Shown: piece by piece, positions 11,442-21,324 of the stretch
Numbering within the stretch: position 1 is the first letter of the stretch
How the letters are laid out: every line of letters starts with the position of its first letter
Assembly: GCA_027422505.1 (NCBI GenBank)
Contig: JAPQWV010000662.1
Coordinates: 1 to 64,000, forward strand
DNA length: 64,000 bases
Direction: 5' to 3'
From: Craterostigma plantagineum
Lineage: Eukaryota > Streptophyta > Magnoliopsida > Lamiales > Linderniaceae
Made by a program: the position numbers and the translations under genes
The notes under the pieces: model-generated
Told to the model about the DNA's origin: nothing
Database searches by the model: none
Seen by the model: only the letters and a program-made list of their open reading frames with translations

Positions 11442-12606
11442 TTACCTTGAAAGTACCCTGTCCCATACCTGCAATCTCAACAATACCGTACAGAAAAACA
11501 CGAGTGACAGTGAACGGTCCCTACCAACGTGATCTAAGCTCGCCAGGGAAAAGCCTAAGTCGAGAATTAAAGAGGAGGACTTGGTCCCCTTCTTGAAATT
11601 CTCGTCTGTGCCTAATTTTGCTGTCATGGTAGGCTTTTGAACGCTCCTTATACATTCTAGCGTTATCATAAGCTGATAAACGCCACCATCTAGCTCATTA
11701 ATTTGGAGTTGCCGCTTTCCGCTGGCTTTCCCCAAATCCATGTCCAATGACTTGATTGCCCAATAGGTTTTATGTTCGATTTCTACGGGGAGGTGGCATG
11801 TCTTCCCGTAGACCAATCTATACGGTGTAGTGCCTATTGGTGTCTTATACGCAGTCCTATACGCCCAAAGTGCATCATTAAGCTTATTCGCCCACTCCTT
11901 ACGGTTCCCGTCTATAGTTTTCTCAAGGATACGTTTTAACTCGCGGTTCACTACCTCTACCTGACCGCTGGCCTGAGGGTGATACGGGGTGGATAAGCTG
12001 TGTCTAACACCATAACGCTCTAGTGTACGTGAAAATTGGGTGTTGCAGAAATGAGTGCATCGATCACTAATGATGCATCTAGGTGCCCCAAATCGTGAAA
12101 ATAATGCTCGTAAAAATCGAACAATAGCATCGTTCGTGGGTAAAGCTTGACCTCGGCCCACTTAGACACATAGTCTACAGCAACCAGAATGTACTTATTA
12201 TTATACGAGCTAGGAAACGGACCCATGAAGTCTATACCCCAAACATCAAAAATCTCACAAAGTAAAATAAAGTTTTGGGGCATTTCATCGCGTTTAGAGA
12301 TATTACGTACCGTTGGGCGTCTCTGAAAATTGTAGGCCAATAGAGACCGCTTTCCAGTACCTTCTGAGCAGTTCGGTTGGCTGCGTAGTGCCCTCCAGTT
12401 GATCCGCTATGGCAATGCTCGAGAATCTTCGTCGTCTCAGGAGAAGCGATGCATCGTCGTATCACCCGGTCTGCACATTGCCTGAAAAGATACGGATCTT
12501 CCCAAAAGTAGTACTTCAAGTCAGAAAAGAATTTCTTCTTTTGCTGACTTGTGTACCCCTTTGGTAGAATCCCCGCAACAAGATAATTAGCATAATTTGC
12601 AACCAA
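11442..12606 (-). pseudogene. Athila-type integrase, frame-broken and with a damaged zinc finger
   Basis: Retroviral-type integrase, which inserts the cDNA into host DNA. The N-terminal HHCC domain shows the His part ([19 protein letters not shown], then LYWPTIF) but the following CX2C pair is absent: the sequence passes from RDAQRYV to [11 protein letters not shown] through an apparent deletion of about 30 nt near 12,297-12,318. The catalytic core has [15 protein letters not shown] (first Asp), [10 protein letters not shown] (second Asp) and [15 protein letters not shown] (Glu). The frame changes near 12,601, where it is joined to the RNase H part, and again at 12,147, at an AA (minus strand) where AAA would keep frame. 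The C-terminus runs out near 11,442, followed by the AGCGCTTC-type block. Confidence 0.85.
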
Positions 12607-13478
12607 GGAGTATCGTCACTTACCACTTGTATTGAGTACAAATGCTCGTCTGGGAATGTGTCCTGAATTGCTTTGTCATCCTTGCTATGAATTTCAGATT
12701 CCTCCAACCGAGAGAGGTGATCCGCCGCCAGATTCTCTGCGCCTTTCTTGTCTCGGATCTCTATGTCAAACTCTTGAAGGAGCAGGATCCATCTGATTAG
12801 CCGAGGCTTGGCGTCCGGCTTCGCTAGTAGATACTTAAGGGCAGAGTGGTCAGTGAAAACAATAACTTTCGATAAAATAAGGTATGATCTGAATTTATCG
12901 AAAGCAAACACGACAGCTAAAAGCTCCTTTTCGTGGTCGTGTAGTTGGCTTGGGCTGCATCTAACGTCTTGCTGGCGTAGTAAATCGGCCTGAAATGGTT
13001 GTCCTTGCGCTGCCCTAACATGGCTCCCACTGCGTAATCACTCGCATCGCACATTAGTTCAAATGGCAACCCCCAGTCGGGGCGACCATAATAGGCGCTG
13101 CAATAAGTCGCTCCTTAAGCAAGTTAAAAGCATGCAAGCATTCATCATTAAACTCAAACGGAGCATCTTTCTCAAGTAATCTAGACATGGGTCGAGCAAT
13201 CTTAGAAAAATCCTTAATGAACCTACGATAGAACCCAGCATGTCCTAGAAAACTCCTAATTGATCTCACGTTCGAGGGGACAGGTAATTTTTCTATAGTT
13301 TCTAACTTAGCTCGGTCCACTTCGATTCCTTTAGAGGAAATCTTATGGCCCAGAACTATACCTTCACGAACCATGATATGACACCTTTCCCAATTAAGTG
13401 CCAAGTTCGTATCCGCACAACGTGCGAGTACGAGCTTCAGATTAGCAAGGCACACATCAAACGATGATCCAAATACAG
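12607..13478 (-). pseudogene. Reverse transcriptase C-terminal part and RNase H
   Basis: Continues RT after the catalytic motif: VCLANLKLVLARCADTNL, then IVLGHKISSKGIEVDRAK and SFLGHAGFYRRFIKDFSKIA, standard for plant Ty3/gypsy RT thumb/connection. RNase H follows: [16 protein letters not shown] (first catalytic Asp in CDASD), [46 protein letters not shown] (Asp in FTDHSALK) and [10 protein letters not shown]. Frame breaks fall at 13,079-13,082 (four C on the minus strand where five would keep frame) and 12,928-12,931 (four A instead of five). Apart from these breaks the domains are well conserved, so the element is young or the breaks are sequencing artefacts. Confidence 0.85.
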
Positions 13479-15475
13479 AAAATCATCCATAAACACCTCC
13501 ATTACCTCACCTACCAACTCGTCGAATATTTCCATCATACATCGCTGGAAGCTGACTGGGGCATTGCATAGACCGAATGGAATCCTTCGATACGCAAATG
13601 TACCGAAAGGGCAGGTGAATGTGGTCTTCTCCTGGTCCTCAGGCGCAATAGGAATCTGCAGGTATCCTGATAAACCATCAAGAAAGCAATAAAATAAATG
13701 ACCAGATAATTTTTCTAATATTTGGTCAATGAACGGTAAGAGAAAATGGTCCTTTGTTGTGGCGTCGTTCAATTTTCTGTAGTCGATGCACACGCGCCAC
13801 CCAGTAACGGTCATTGTTGGAATCAACTCGTTCTTGTCGTTCGTGACGACCGTCATTCCTCCCTTCTTCGGGACCACTTGGACCGGACTTACCCACGCAC
13901 TATCTGAAATGGGGTAAATCTTCCCTGCGTCGAGCAACTTAATCACCTCCTTCTTAACGACATCCTTCATATTGGGATTGAGTGGCCTTTGACGTTGAGC
14001 GACTGGTTTGAACTCATCCTCCATCAGAATCTTGTGTGTACAGTAGCTCGGACTGATTCCCCTGATATCGGAAATATTCCACGCTATCGCCTTCTTATGG
14101 GCTCTCAACACGTCCAAGAGCTGGCCCTTCTGTCCGTCGTCTAGGCTCGATGAGATGATGACTGGTAGTCCTCCGTTGCTGCCAAGGAACGCATACTCGA
14201 GGTGGTCGGGAAGCGGCTTCAACTCGAGGACCGGTGGATCCTCGACTGAGCTCTTTTCCTTGTCCTCTTTGCTGCTCTCATCGATGGCTATAATAGGCTC
14301 GTCTACTTCCTCCCCACACTCATCGATCGCCATAATCATTATGGTGTCCTCCTCGCTCGAAACCTGTGATAGACCTTCCACAGAAAAGAGAAAATCGTGC
14401 TCAAATGCATCTAAGTAATAACACTTATCATCCTGCTCATTACTTTTCTTCATCGATTCAGCCATATTGAACGTAGCCTTCTCGCCATCTACTGTCAAAG
14501 TTAACGTCCCATTTCTGACATCTATCATAGTCTCACCGGTAGCTAAGAATGGTCTACCTAGTATCAATGGGACATTATCCTCCTCTTCCATATCTAAGAT
14601 GACAAAATCGACGGGAATCACGAATTTACCTACCTTAACTAGGACATCTTCTATAACTCCTCGAGGGTATTTTAACGATCGATCAGCTAATTGAAGGCTC
14701 ATCCTAGTGGATCGTGGTTCACCTAGTCCTAAGCGCTTAAACATGGAATACGGCATTAAATTTATGCTTGCTCCCAGATCAGCTAAAGCACGTTCAAAAA
14801 CTAAATCTCTTATAAGGCAGGGAATCGTAAAACTCCCTGGGTCTTTGAGCTTCTTCGGCATGTTGTTCTGAAGTATCGCCGAGCATTCCCCTCGTAGACA
14901 TACCGTGGAAACATGTTCGAGCTTCCTCCTGTTCGTCAATTGGTCCTTCAAGAACTTGGCGAAGCTGGCCATCTGTGTAATAGCCTCAACAAACGGTAAG
15001 TTAATATGTAATTCTTTACACATGTTCATAAATTTACCGAACTGCGCCCCGTCTCTGTCTTTCTTCAGCCGAGCTGGGTAGGGGATCTTTGCCTGGTATG
15101 GCTTCACCGATGGTCGCTCGATCCCCTTTGCCTTTCCATTTTGAGGCTCGACCTTCTCCTTCTCAGCATCGGACTTCTCCTTCTCGGCTTCCGCCTTCTC
15201 AACATTGTCGTCTTTGCTTACCTCCACTTCTGGCTCATCAATGCCCTCAAAACTGGCTTTCTCAGTCGACTTCTTTTGGGAGGTACCTCTTGCAACTCTC
15301 TCCCGTTCCTCAGGGTAACTGCTTTGCAATATTCCTTAGGGTTTGGCTCGGTGTAACTTGGAAGTGATCCCTGAGTTCGCTCAGCCAACTGCTTCGCCAT
15401 CTGGCCCAATTGTTGCTCCAATTTCTTGATAGAGGCGTCGGTGTTCTGGGCACGCACTTCTATGTACTCCTCCAT
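13437..15475 (-). pseudogene. Gag tail, aspartic protease and reverse transcriptase (Athila-type)
   Basis: The gag tail (15,475 onward) has a short coiled coil, ASIKKLEQQLGQMAKQLAER, then a Lys/Glu-rich linker. Protease: ALADLGASINLMPYSMFKRLGL carries the D-L-G-A form of the active site seen in Athila elements, followed by VPLILGRPFLATG. RT: WRVCIDYRKLNDATTKDHFLLPFIDQ, LSGYLQIPIAPEDQEKTTFT, FGTFAYRRIPFGLCNAPVSF and EVFMDDF, where FMDD replaces the common YVDD. A frame break at 15,274-15,277 (A4 on the minus strand instead of A5) separates gag tail and protease, and another at 13,479-13,482 (T4 instead of T5) comes just after FMDD. Around 14,190-14,420 lies an acidic, poorly conserved linker between protease and RT. 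Confidence 0.9.
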
Positions 15476-15476
15476 C

Positions 15477-16501
15477 TTAGTAATTCAACTCTCGTGGGCT
15501 TGAGTGGTTGCTGAAATTTGTGAGGAGCGTCTTCATCATATCCTTCATCTCCCTCATATCATCGGATCCCGACCCTGCAGACGCGTTCTGATACGGACAT
15601 GATGTTCCTCCTTGGAAACCAGGTGGTCTAGGTTGGAATCCAGATGGCCCTTGCCCATGGTTGTTTTGGTTTCCATACGCCAGATTTGGATGCGCTCGAG
15701 GTTGAAAACTACGCTGGCCTTGGTAATTCCCCGTATAGTCCACGTGCTCTAATGACTGCCCTAATTGGCACTCTGAAGTCTCATGAGCTGCGCCACAAAT
15801 CTCGCATTCTGGTGTGTATGGCTTCTGAGGTGGTGGGGTTGTCATCACGGCATGCACGGGCTGTGTTTGCCCGGCCTTTGGAAGTAGTGTGTTGATCACC
15901 GTCTGGAGCTGGGAATTTGTAGTTGTAATCTGTTGTTGCAGCCCCTCGAACTTGGCATTTGTAGGGGTCTCCTTGCTCACCCCAAACACTCCTGGAGTCT
16001 TTATCCTCGTATTGCCTCTCATGAAGCTGTTCCTTGAGTAATCTTCGATTAGATTCCAGGAGTCTGTGGCATTGAGCTTCACGAGCCCTCCTCCCGCGGC
16101 TCCGTCTAGCATATGAACGGTTTGATCATTGAGGCCTTCGTGAAATCGATTGATCATGGCGGCCTTCGACATCCCGTGTTGTGGGCACTTCTTCAATATG
16201 GACTTGTACCTCTCCCACACCTCGTAAAGATTCTTTGAATCCTTCTGGTGAAAAAGGGAGATCTCCGTCTTCAACCTTAACACCTTTGACAAAGGGAAGT
16301 AATGGCCGATGAATGCTGCTCGCAGCTCTTCCCACGTAGTGATTGATATGGGCGGTAGCATCTCCAACCAGTCCTTCTCCCTGTACTTGAGTGAGAATGG
16401 AAATAACATCAGCTTGATCGCATCACTCGGGACCCCATTAATCTTAATGGTGTCTGTTACTTTTGAAAAGGCCTTCAGGTGGAAGTATGGATCATCATCA
16501 G
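15477..16501 (-). pseudogene. Athila-type gag, N-terminally truncated
   Basis: Retrotransposon gag (capsid) domain. The frame is open from the insertion point at 16,501: DDDPYFHLKAFSKVTDTIK, then MLFPFSLKYREKDWLEML, ITTWEELRAAFIGHYFP, NLYEVWERYKSILKKCPQHG and LDGAAGGGLVKLNATDSWNLIEDYS, all usual for plant gypsy gag. After a Gln-rich segment (LQQQITTTNSQLQ) comes a zinc knuckle-like CEICGAAHETSEC. The upstream part of gag and its start codon were displaced by the LTR beginning at 16,502 and were not found elsewhere in the window; the gag scrap at 31,428-31,670 overlaps this region and so comes from another element. Confidence 0.85.
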
Positions 16502-18647
16502 TGTAATACCCGTAAAATTTAAACTACGGGATTTGCAAGATAATTAGCAGTGAAATGGTTTAAATAGGAATTTGGGTAGATTATTTAAATAAAGAAACTT
16601 TAGGTGAAATATGTTTGTGACATGTAAATTGTTTTGTATTTTATATGTTAATATTTCTTGGGTGTCTTTGTTACCAATAAATCTGCGTGCATAATATGTG
16701 TTAATATGATTTGCAAGTTATATGGCTATATGAATAGGTGTTTATGTGTTAAGTTGTTTTATTCGAAAATATTATGAATTGAAGGAGTTATGAAATCGGG
16801 AGATCATGATATATATTTGTTTAAATAATCAATTTAAGGCTAGAATCGGTCGACTTGATACATAGGAGAATTAAGTTTCACCGAGAGGATGAGGTTGGCA
16901 TTGGCCGATTGTAGTATGATTTATGATTAGCTAATTAGCAAGACTAAGATCGGACGATTTGTGTGGGTATAAAAGAATAATTAATAGATGGCTTTAGGAG
17001 TTAAGTAGTTGGTAAGTGTCTCTATCGCACCTAGAAACTTTTATTTATGGGATGAATACAAAGTTCCAAAACCTAAAGTTAAGATAGTAAGTAGTATAAA
17101 GTTAAACTAATAATAAGAATTGAGCTAGATAAGTACGTGATTAAGGCCCAAAACATTGAAATTGAAGTTACTTCCATTTGACGGAATTCACGTCATTTCA
17201 TATGTTCTATTAATTTTGTGATTTCGATAGTAAATAACTAGAGGTTTGGACTAGGTCTAAAAAACGGGAAACATAATGTAAAGGAAAGGTAACTATAATG
17301 ATATTATAACAGGTGAAGTATGAATTAGCGTGTCTTAGGAAGTTATTAAGTATGATAATTTGTATTGAGAAACCTTAACTTTTGTAAAGCATGCTACATG
17401 GTTAATTAGATTCATATAAGGTGTGTTTGGAAATTTATCAAGTTTCTAGAATAAAAAGAATTTATTTTGGGCAGTATAATAAGTTTTAGAAATTCCTTAA
17501 TGATAAGTTTCGAACTTATCTAATGATAGTATTAAAATAACGTTGAACTAAGGCTAACACTTGTTAAGGGAGTAGGTAATGTCAATATTCATTAGGAACT
17601 AATACACAAAAATCTCAGGAGATAAATACAATCAATTGGACCAATAAGTTAAAGGAAGAAAACAACCCTTAAGCTAAAATAATAAATAATGGATTACTTA
17701 AGTCTAAGGAAAAACCACCATCGATCAAGTTGTTAATTAATCATCACTACTCTCGAAACCTCTACCTTACTACATATCCGTAGCTCATAACTGAAACAAA
17801 TCTGACTACCACAAGAAATATTATACGAAGAAAGGAGGAGAAAAACGAAAGAAACCCCAACCCCGTAAGCTTAACAGTTCGAAGCTCTGAAAATTGAAAA
17901 AAGGTATATTTCTTTGACTTAAACTTAATATAGTTAGGTTATTTCCAACAGTTATATAATGATTTTAAGAGTGGTTCGAGGGTTACCATGCTTACAAATT
18001 TTAGAATTCTCAAGTTAGAGTTCATGTTCATAAGTATTGACTAGATAAGCTTTAAATGATTTTGAAGTATGTGGTTTTAATTTTCTTAGGGCGTATCATT
18101 TTCTAAGGCTAGCAAAAATAAGATTATAGTAGAGAAATTTAGTATCTAAGGGTTTGATGTTCTTAAAGAGTACCATGTTTGTGATTTCAAGGTGTTGTGA
18201 TCGGACGAATTAATGTCTAGTGGAACTCGGCGATTGTGAATGACCAACGCAACCAATTGGGCGATTCTTAGGTGATATGAGTTTCGATCGAAGCTAGAGA
18301 TATTATGCATTTTCGTCGCGTTGCATGTGATGTATAACCAATCATGTATCGATCGATTTAGAGTTAGCATATATAATCGGCGAATGTAGACTTCAACATG
18401 TTATATAAATTAGTGTAGTTACGGCCGAAAGTTTGAAGATTTAAAATCTAAGAATCGATCGATTGAAAGGATAGGAAAAACTCGGCGATTCTAACTTTCG
18501 ATCGAATCTAGGTTGAATAAGGATCAATCGAGCGAAACTTATTTCCATGCATGGTACAAACGGGCGATTGAAAGGTATAGTTAACGTTCAGCGATAGGGA
18601 AGATTTCAATCAAGTGGTGACTTACCTTAGATATGAAATCGAGCGAG
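16502..18647 (+). repeat. 5' LTR of the LARD-like element, left part
   Basis: Aligns with 25,152-27,303 of the 3' LTR. Its distal end (18,195-18,647) has a loose array of CGATCG / GGCGATT motifs. The last 324 bp (18,324-18,647) occur again at 21,325-21,646 on the other side of the nested insert. Confidence 0.85.
18195..18647. repeat. Array of CGATCG / GGCGATT motifs in the LTR
   Basis: About 14 motifs at roughly 30-bp spacing, e.g. TTTCGATCGAAG, ATCGATCGATT, TCGGCGATT, GGGCGATT. The same array is in 21,325-21,646 (part) and 26,855-27,303. Confidence 0.7.
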
Positions 18648-18921
18648 AAAAATTTATATCATTGGATAGAGAAAAATTTTCTAAGCCCATTGGACTTTGT
18701 CTATTTTACACTCTTAAAATTTTCAGAAATAAATTTTTCTGGGCCAAAATTTTCGGTATAGACGACGTTTTTGTAAAATTTTGAAGGCAAATCCAAAACG
18801 CGGCAACGATCACCGTACCCAACAATCGACCTAGGACGGTATTGGCACATTGTAGGAAAAAGTTTAGGTCACCCCCAAACTTTTCGGAGCCGAATTTCCA
18901 AATGCCAATTTCACCTCCCAG

Positions 18922-19182
18922 CATGAGTAGGTACTAAGAAAGCTGCTCCACACTCATGACTGGTATGCGACGAGGGCAGCTAATTTTCACCCAGCATGTA
19001 TGGTACCCGGGTTGCTCCACATACATGACTGGTACACGACGTGAGCAACCACACTCCGGCATGAATGGTACATGGGTTGCTCCACATTCATGACCGGTAT
19101 GCACTGCGAGCAACCAACCCCATCATGCACGTTACACGGGTTGCTCCACGTGCATGAAGGGATGTCAGAGAAGCGAGCAATC
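18922..19182. repeat. Four ~65-bp tandem units with interleaved, co-varying inverted repeats
   Basis: Each unit has arm A, arm B, A' and B' in that order. Unit 1: CATGAGT 18,922 / ACTCATG 18,952, and AGCTGCTC 18,941 / GGGCAGCT 18,974. Unit 2: CATGTATG 18,995 / CATACATG 19,020, and GGTTGCTC 19,010 / GAGCAACC 19,043. Unit 3: CATGAATG 19,060 / CATTCATG 19,085, and GGTTGCTC 19,075 / GAGCAACC 19,108. Unit 4: CATGCACGT 19,124 / ACGTGCATG 19,148, and GGTTGCTC 19,139 / GAGCAATC 19,175 (one G-T pair). Pairing persists although the arm sequences differ. Read as RNA the A-B-A'-B' order is that of an H-type pseudoknot; read as DNA it could form alternative cruciforms. Confidence 0.85.
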
Positions 19183-21142
19183 ATCATGACTTCTGTACAA
19201 ATCCGTGCAGAACCCGAACCTACAAAGAAGGGTTGACAAAAGTTCAACCAACCATCAGTGGGCGCGCCATCCAATCTCGATGCTTAGGCGATGTGGATCT
19301 CATGTACCAGACTCCACCGTCCACCCACTGCCATCCATTCCACCATGGTGCGCTACATGGAGACGTCCTAAGCCACCGTGATCCTCTTTACGCCCTCACC
19401 ACCACCACCTGACGAGTCTCAGAAGTGTCTGATCAACAGTTTTGGGCCACCCTCGTCGACATCACTCGTGGTCGCCTTTCAACGCGATCACGCCACGCCA
19501 CCATAGTTCCCATGGATCAGTGAAAACCCCCTGATCCTAACCCAGGAACGAGCCTACCCTAGCCTCTCTAGACTAGCTCTAGGTCGCGCGACATCCTCCT
19601 CCACGCAAAGATCAAATCAACGATCTCGGGAGGATGACGTAAGTCGCTTGCAGGAGTTGCGAACCAACGACAACATGATCGCACTCCTCTGTCATATCTC
19701 ACCACAACCCGGACCTCGCCCATAGGTACAGGAGACGACTCGTTCGTTTCCCGAGTAGAAGTCGCGGCATCTGGTCCAACGCGCAATTAACCCCTCCCAA
19801 CCACTCAGCTATCCTTTCGCAGATAGTTGTTTCATTCGCACAAGAGGAACCACGTTAGCCATCACCTCCCCACTTGGAGACGGTTGATGTTGAACATGCA
19901 GTGCTCCGCCTCTCACTGCACCTCTTCCACCCACATAGAGTCTAGTGTCCTCACCCACCGAAATTTTCCACTTTCTAGGACACAAACACTCTTTACGCAC
20001 CGCAGGTTCTTCATGAACTTGCCCGAACGCTTGATGACGTCCTTGTGACCGAGAGCGGAAGACCCAAGACAGCCACCCTCACCACAACTGTCGATGGGCC
20101 ACGGATACGAGCTTGTCTCATCGTCCGTGCGAACGGAAAGCCTTTGTGGCTCTCCGGTTCCTTTTGTCCTGTGCAAACAGGCGGCACATCGGACACATGT
20201 TTCGATGTTGTGACGACGGAGCGTCTCTGTGACCCCCGTCTGGTTAGTTACCCCGTTCGTGATGGAGCCCCGACTCATAGCAATCAGCGAGGAACTTACA
20301 CATTCCATGCCGCGCTCAACAAAGATCTATGAAGGAAAAGGTCCCATCACCGACACCACTCCACCCGCCTACGCCTACGCCACCACATGCTGCTCCGTCT
20401 CTCCAGTGTTCAAAACTGAACCCGGAGGAACACCAATTGCTGTTACTCTTGAGAATCCCACTTGATTGCCTCACTCAACGCCACACTACATCACCATCAC
20501 CACCATCAACGCCAGAGGCAGACTCGTCCCACAGACGACGTGACGATCCCAAAGACGGAGATCATCTCAAGGGGGAGTAAAGGAGAAGAACTGAGTTGAA
20601 GATCGTACAGCAGCATCAGCAGCAACCATCATCCACCTCCACTCACACCGCCTATGCCACCTCTCACAACACCTACTCCACCACCTCCACCAACTACGCC
20701 CCGCCGGAGGCTTCCACTACCTCCGCGCACATTCTTATGTGTCAGGCTATTATGTTCATAATGGAACACTCGAAGGAGCCATGGCACATCTCATCCACCA
20801 CATTCCGCCACCACTGCGCTGACCACTCTGAAGACCGGGCTCTCTGCTCTTGAAAGTCACATTTCAATGGAGCCTTGGCACATTTTTTGCGCCCCACGCC
20901 TACCTTCTTCTGGAGCCAGACGAGTCATCTTCGAGGCTGAACCAGACAACTTCCATTCGAAGACGACAAATCCGGCGCCAAGAAGAAGAAGATTGCAGAA
21001 TCTTAACAAGTGAGTCCTAGCCGAGCCATCAATGCCTCCGCAAGAAGAGGAGATATCCCTTGTAGGGGGAGTTTGTTAGGACTCGAGATTCCTCCAATAC
21101 GCCCAACAAAGATATCCCGCACTGAATTGAAGATTGAACACT

Positions 21143-21324
21143 AAGGGGGAGATTGTTAGGAAATATTTTGTAGTGTTCAATTTCATTATATTATCTTTGT
21201 TGGTTAGCTTTATTAAACTTTGGGCTAGCTCTTAGTTGGGTTAGTTCTTAGTTATTCATGTAATGGGCCTTCACAAGAAGCCCACCTATTATATACCAAC
21301 TTGTGGTATAAATAGGAAACCAAT
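21143..21324 (+). repeat. Copia polypurine tract and truncated 3' LTR
   Basis: AAGGGGGAGA at 21,143, then TGTTAGGAAATA at 21,154. A TATA-like element (GTATAAATAGG) is at about 21,306. A near copy of the boundary (AGGGGGAGTTTGTTAGGA) lies 80 bp upstream at 21,064. Confidence 0.7.

Larger units (their letters stand above)
7408..16501 (-). mobile_element. Athila-type Ty3/gypsy retrotransposon, 5' end removed by nested insertion
   Basis: Read on the minus strand: truncated gag (16,501-15,477), gag tail, protease, RT, RNase H and integrase (to 11,442), the block CTTCTTGGGAGGCAGCCCAG near 11,305-11,325 that is typical of Athila elements after pol, a non-coding 3' region, a polypurine tract at 9,163-9,149 and a 3' LTR. 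Gag is cut at 16,501 by the LTR that starts at 16,502, so the 5' LTR, PBS and gag start are missing. No envelope-like reading frame was seen. Six one-base frame breaks and a deletion in the integrase zinc finger are described under the gene segments. Confidence 0.85.
18648..21324 (+). mobile_element. Copia-like element fragment nested in the LTR
   Basis: Ends with a purine tract (AAGGGGGAGA, 21,143-21,152) and an LTR start TGTTAGGAAATA at 21,154, the usual plant Ty1/copia 3' boundary; the LTR is cut at 21,324, soon after a TATA-like GTATAAATAGG. The rest is internal sequence without gag or pol. Plus-strand open frames at about 20,229-20,580 have Pro/Ser/Thr-rich composition and end just before a first purine tract (20,571); they might be remains of an extra 3' reading frame as in SIRE-type elements, but no motif proves it. 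Flanked by a 324-bp direct repeat of LTR sequence, far too long for a target duplication. Confidence 0.6.

Noticed and set aside
19568..20853. Several overlapping open frames on both strands (72-131 residues)
   Set aside because: The frames overlap on both strands in a GC-richer, low-stop region, have no family motif, and lie between a tandem repeat and a copia boundary. At most the plus-strand Pro/Ser-rich frames may be remains of an extra copia reading frame.
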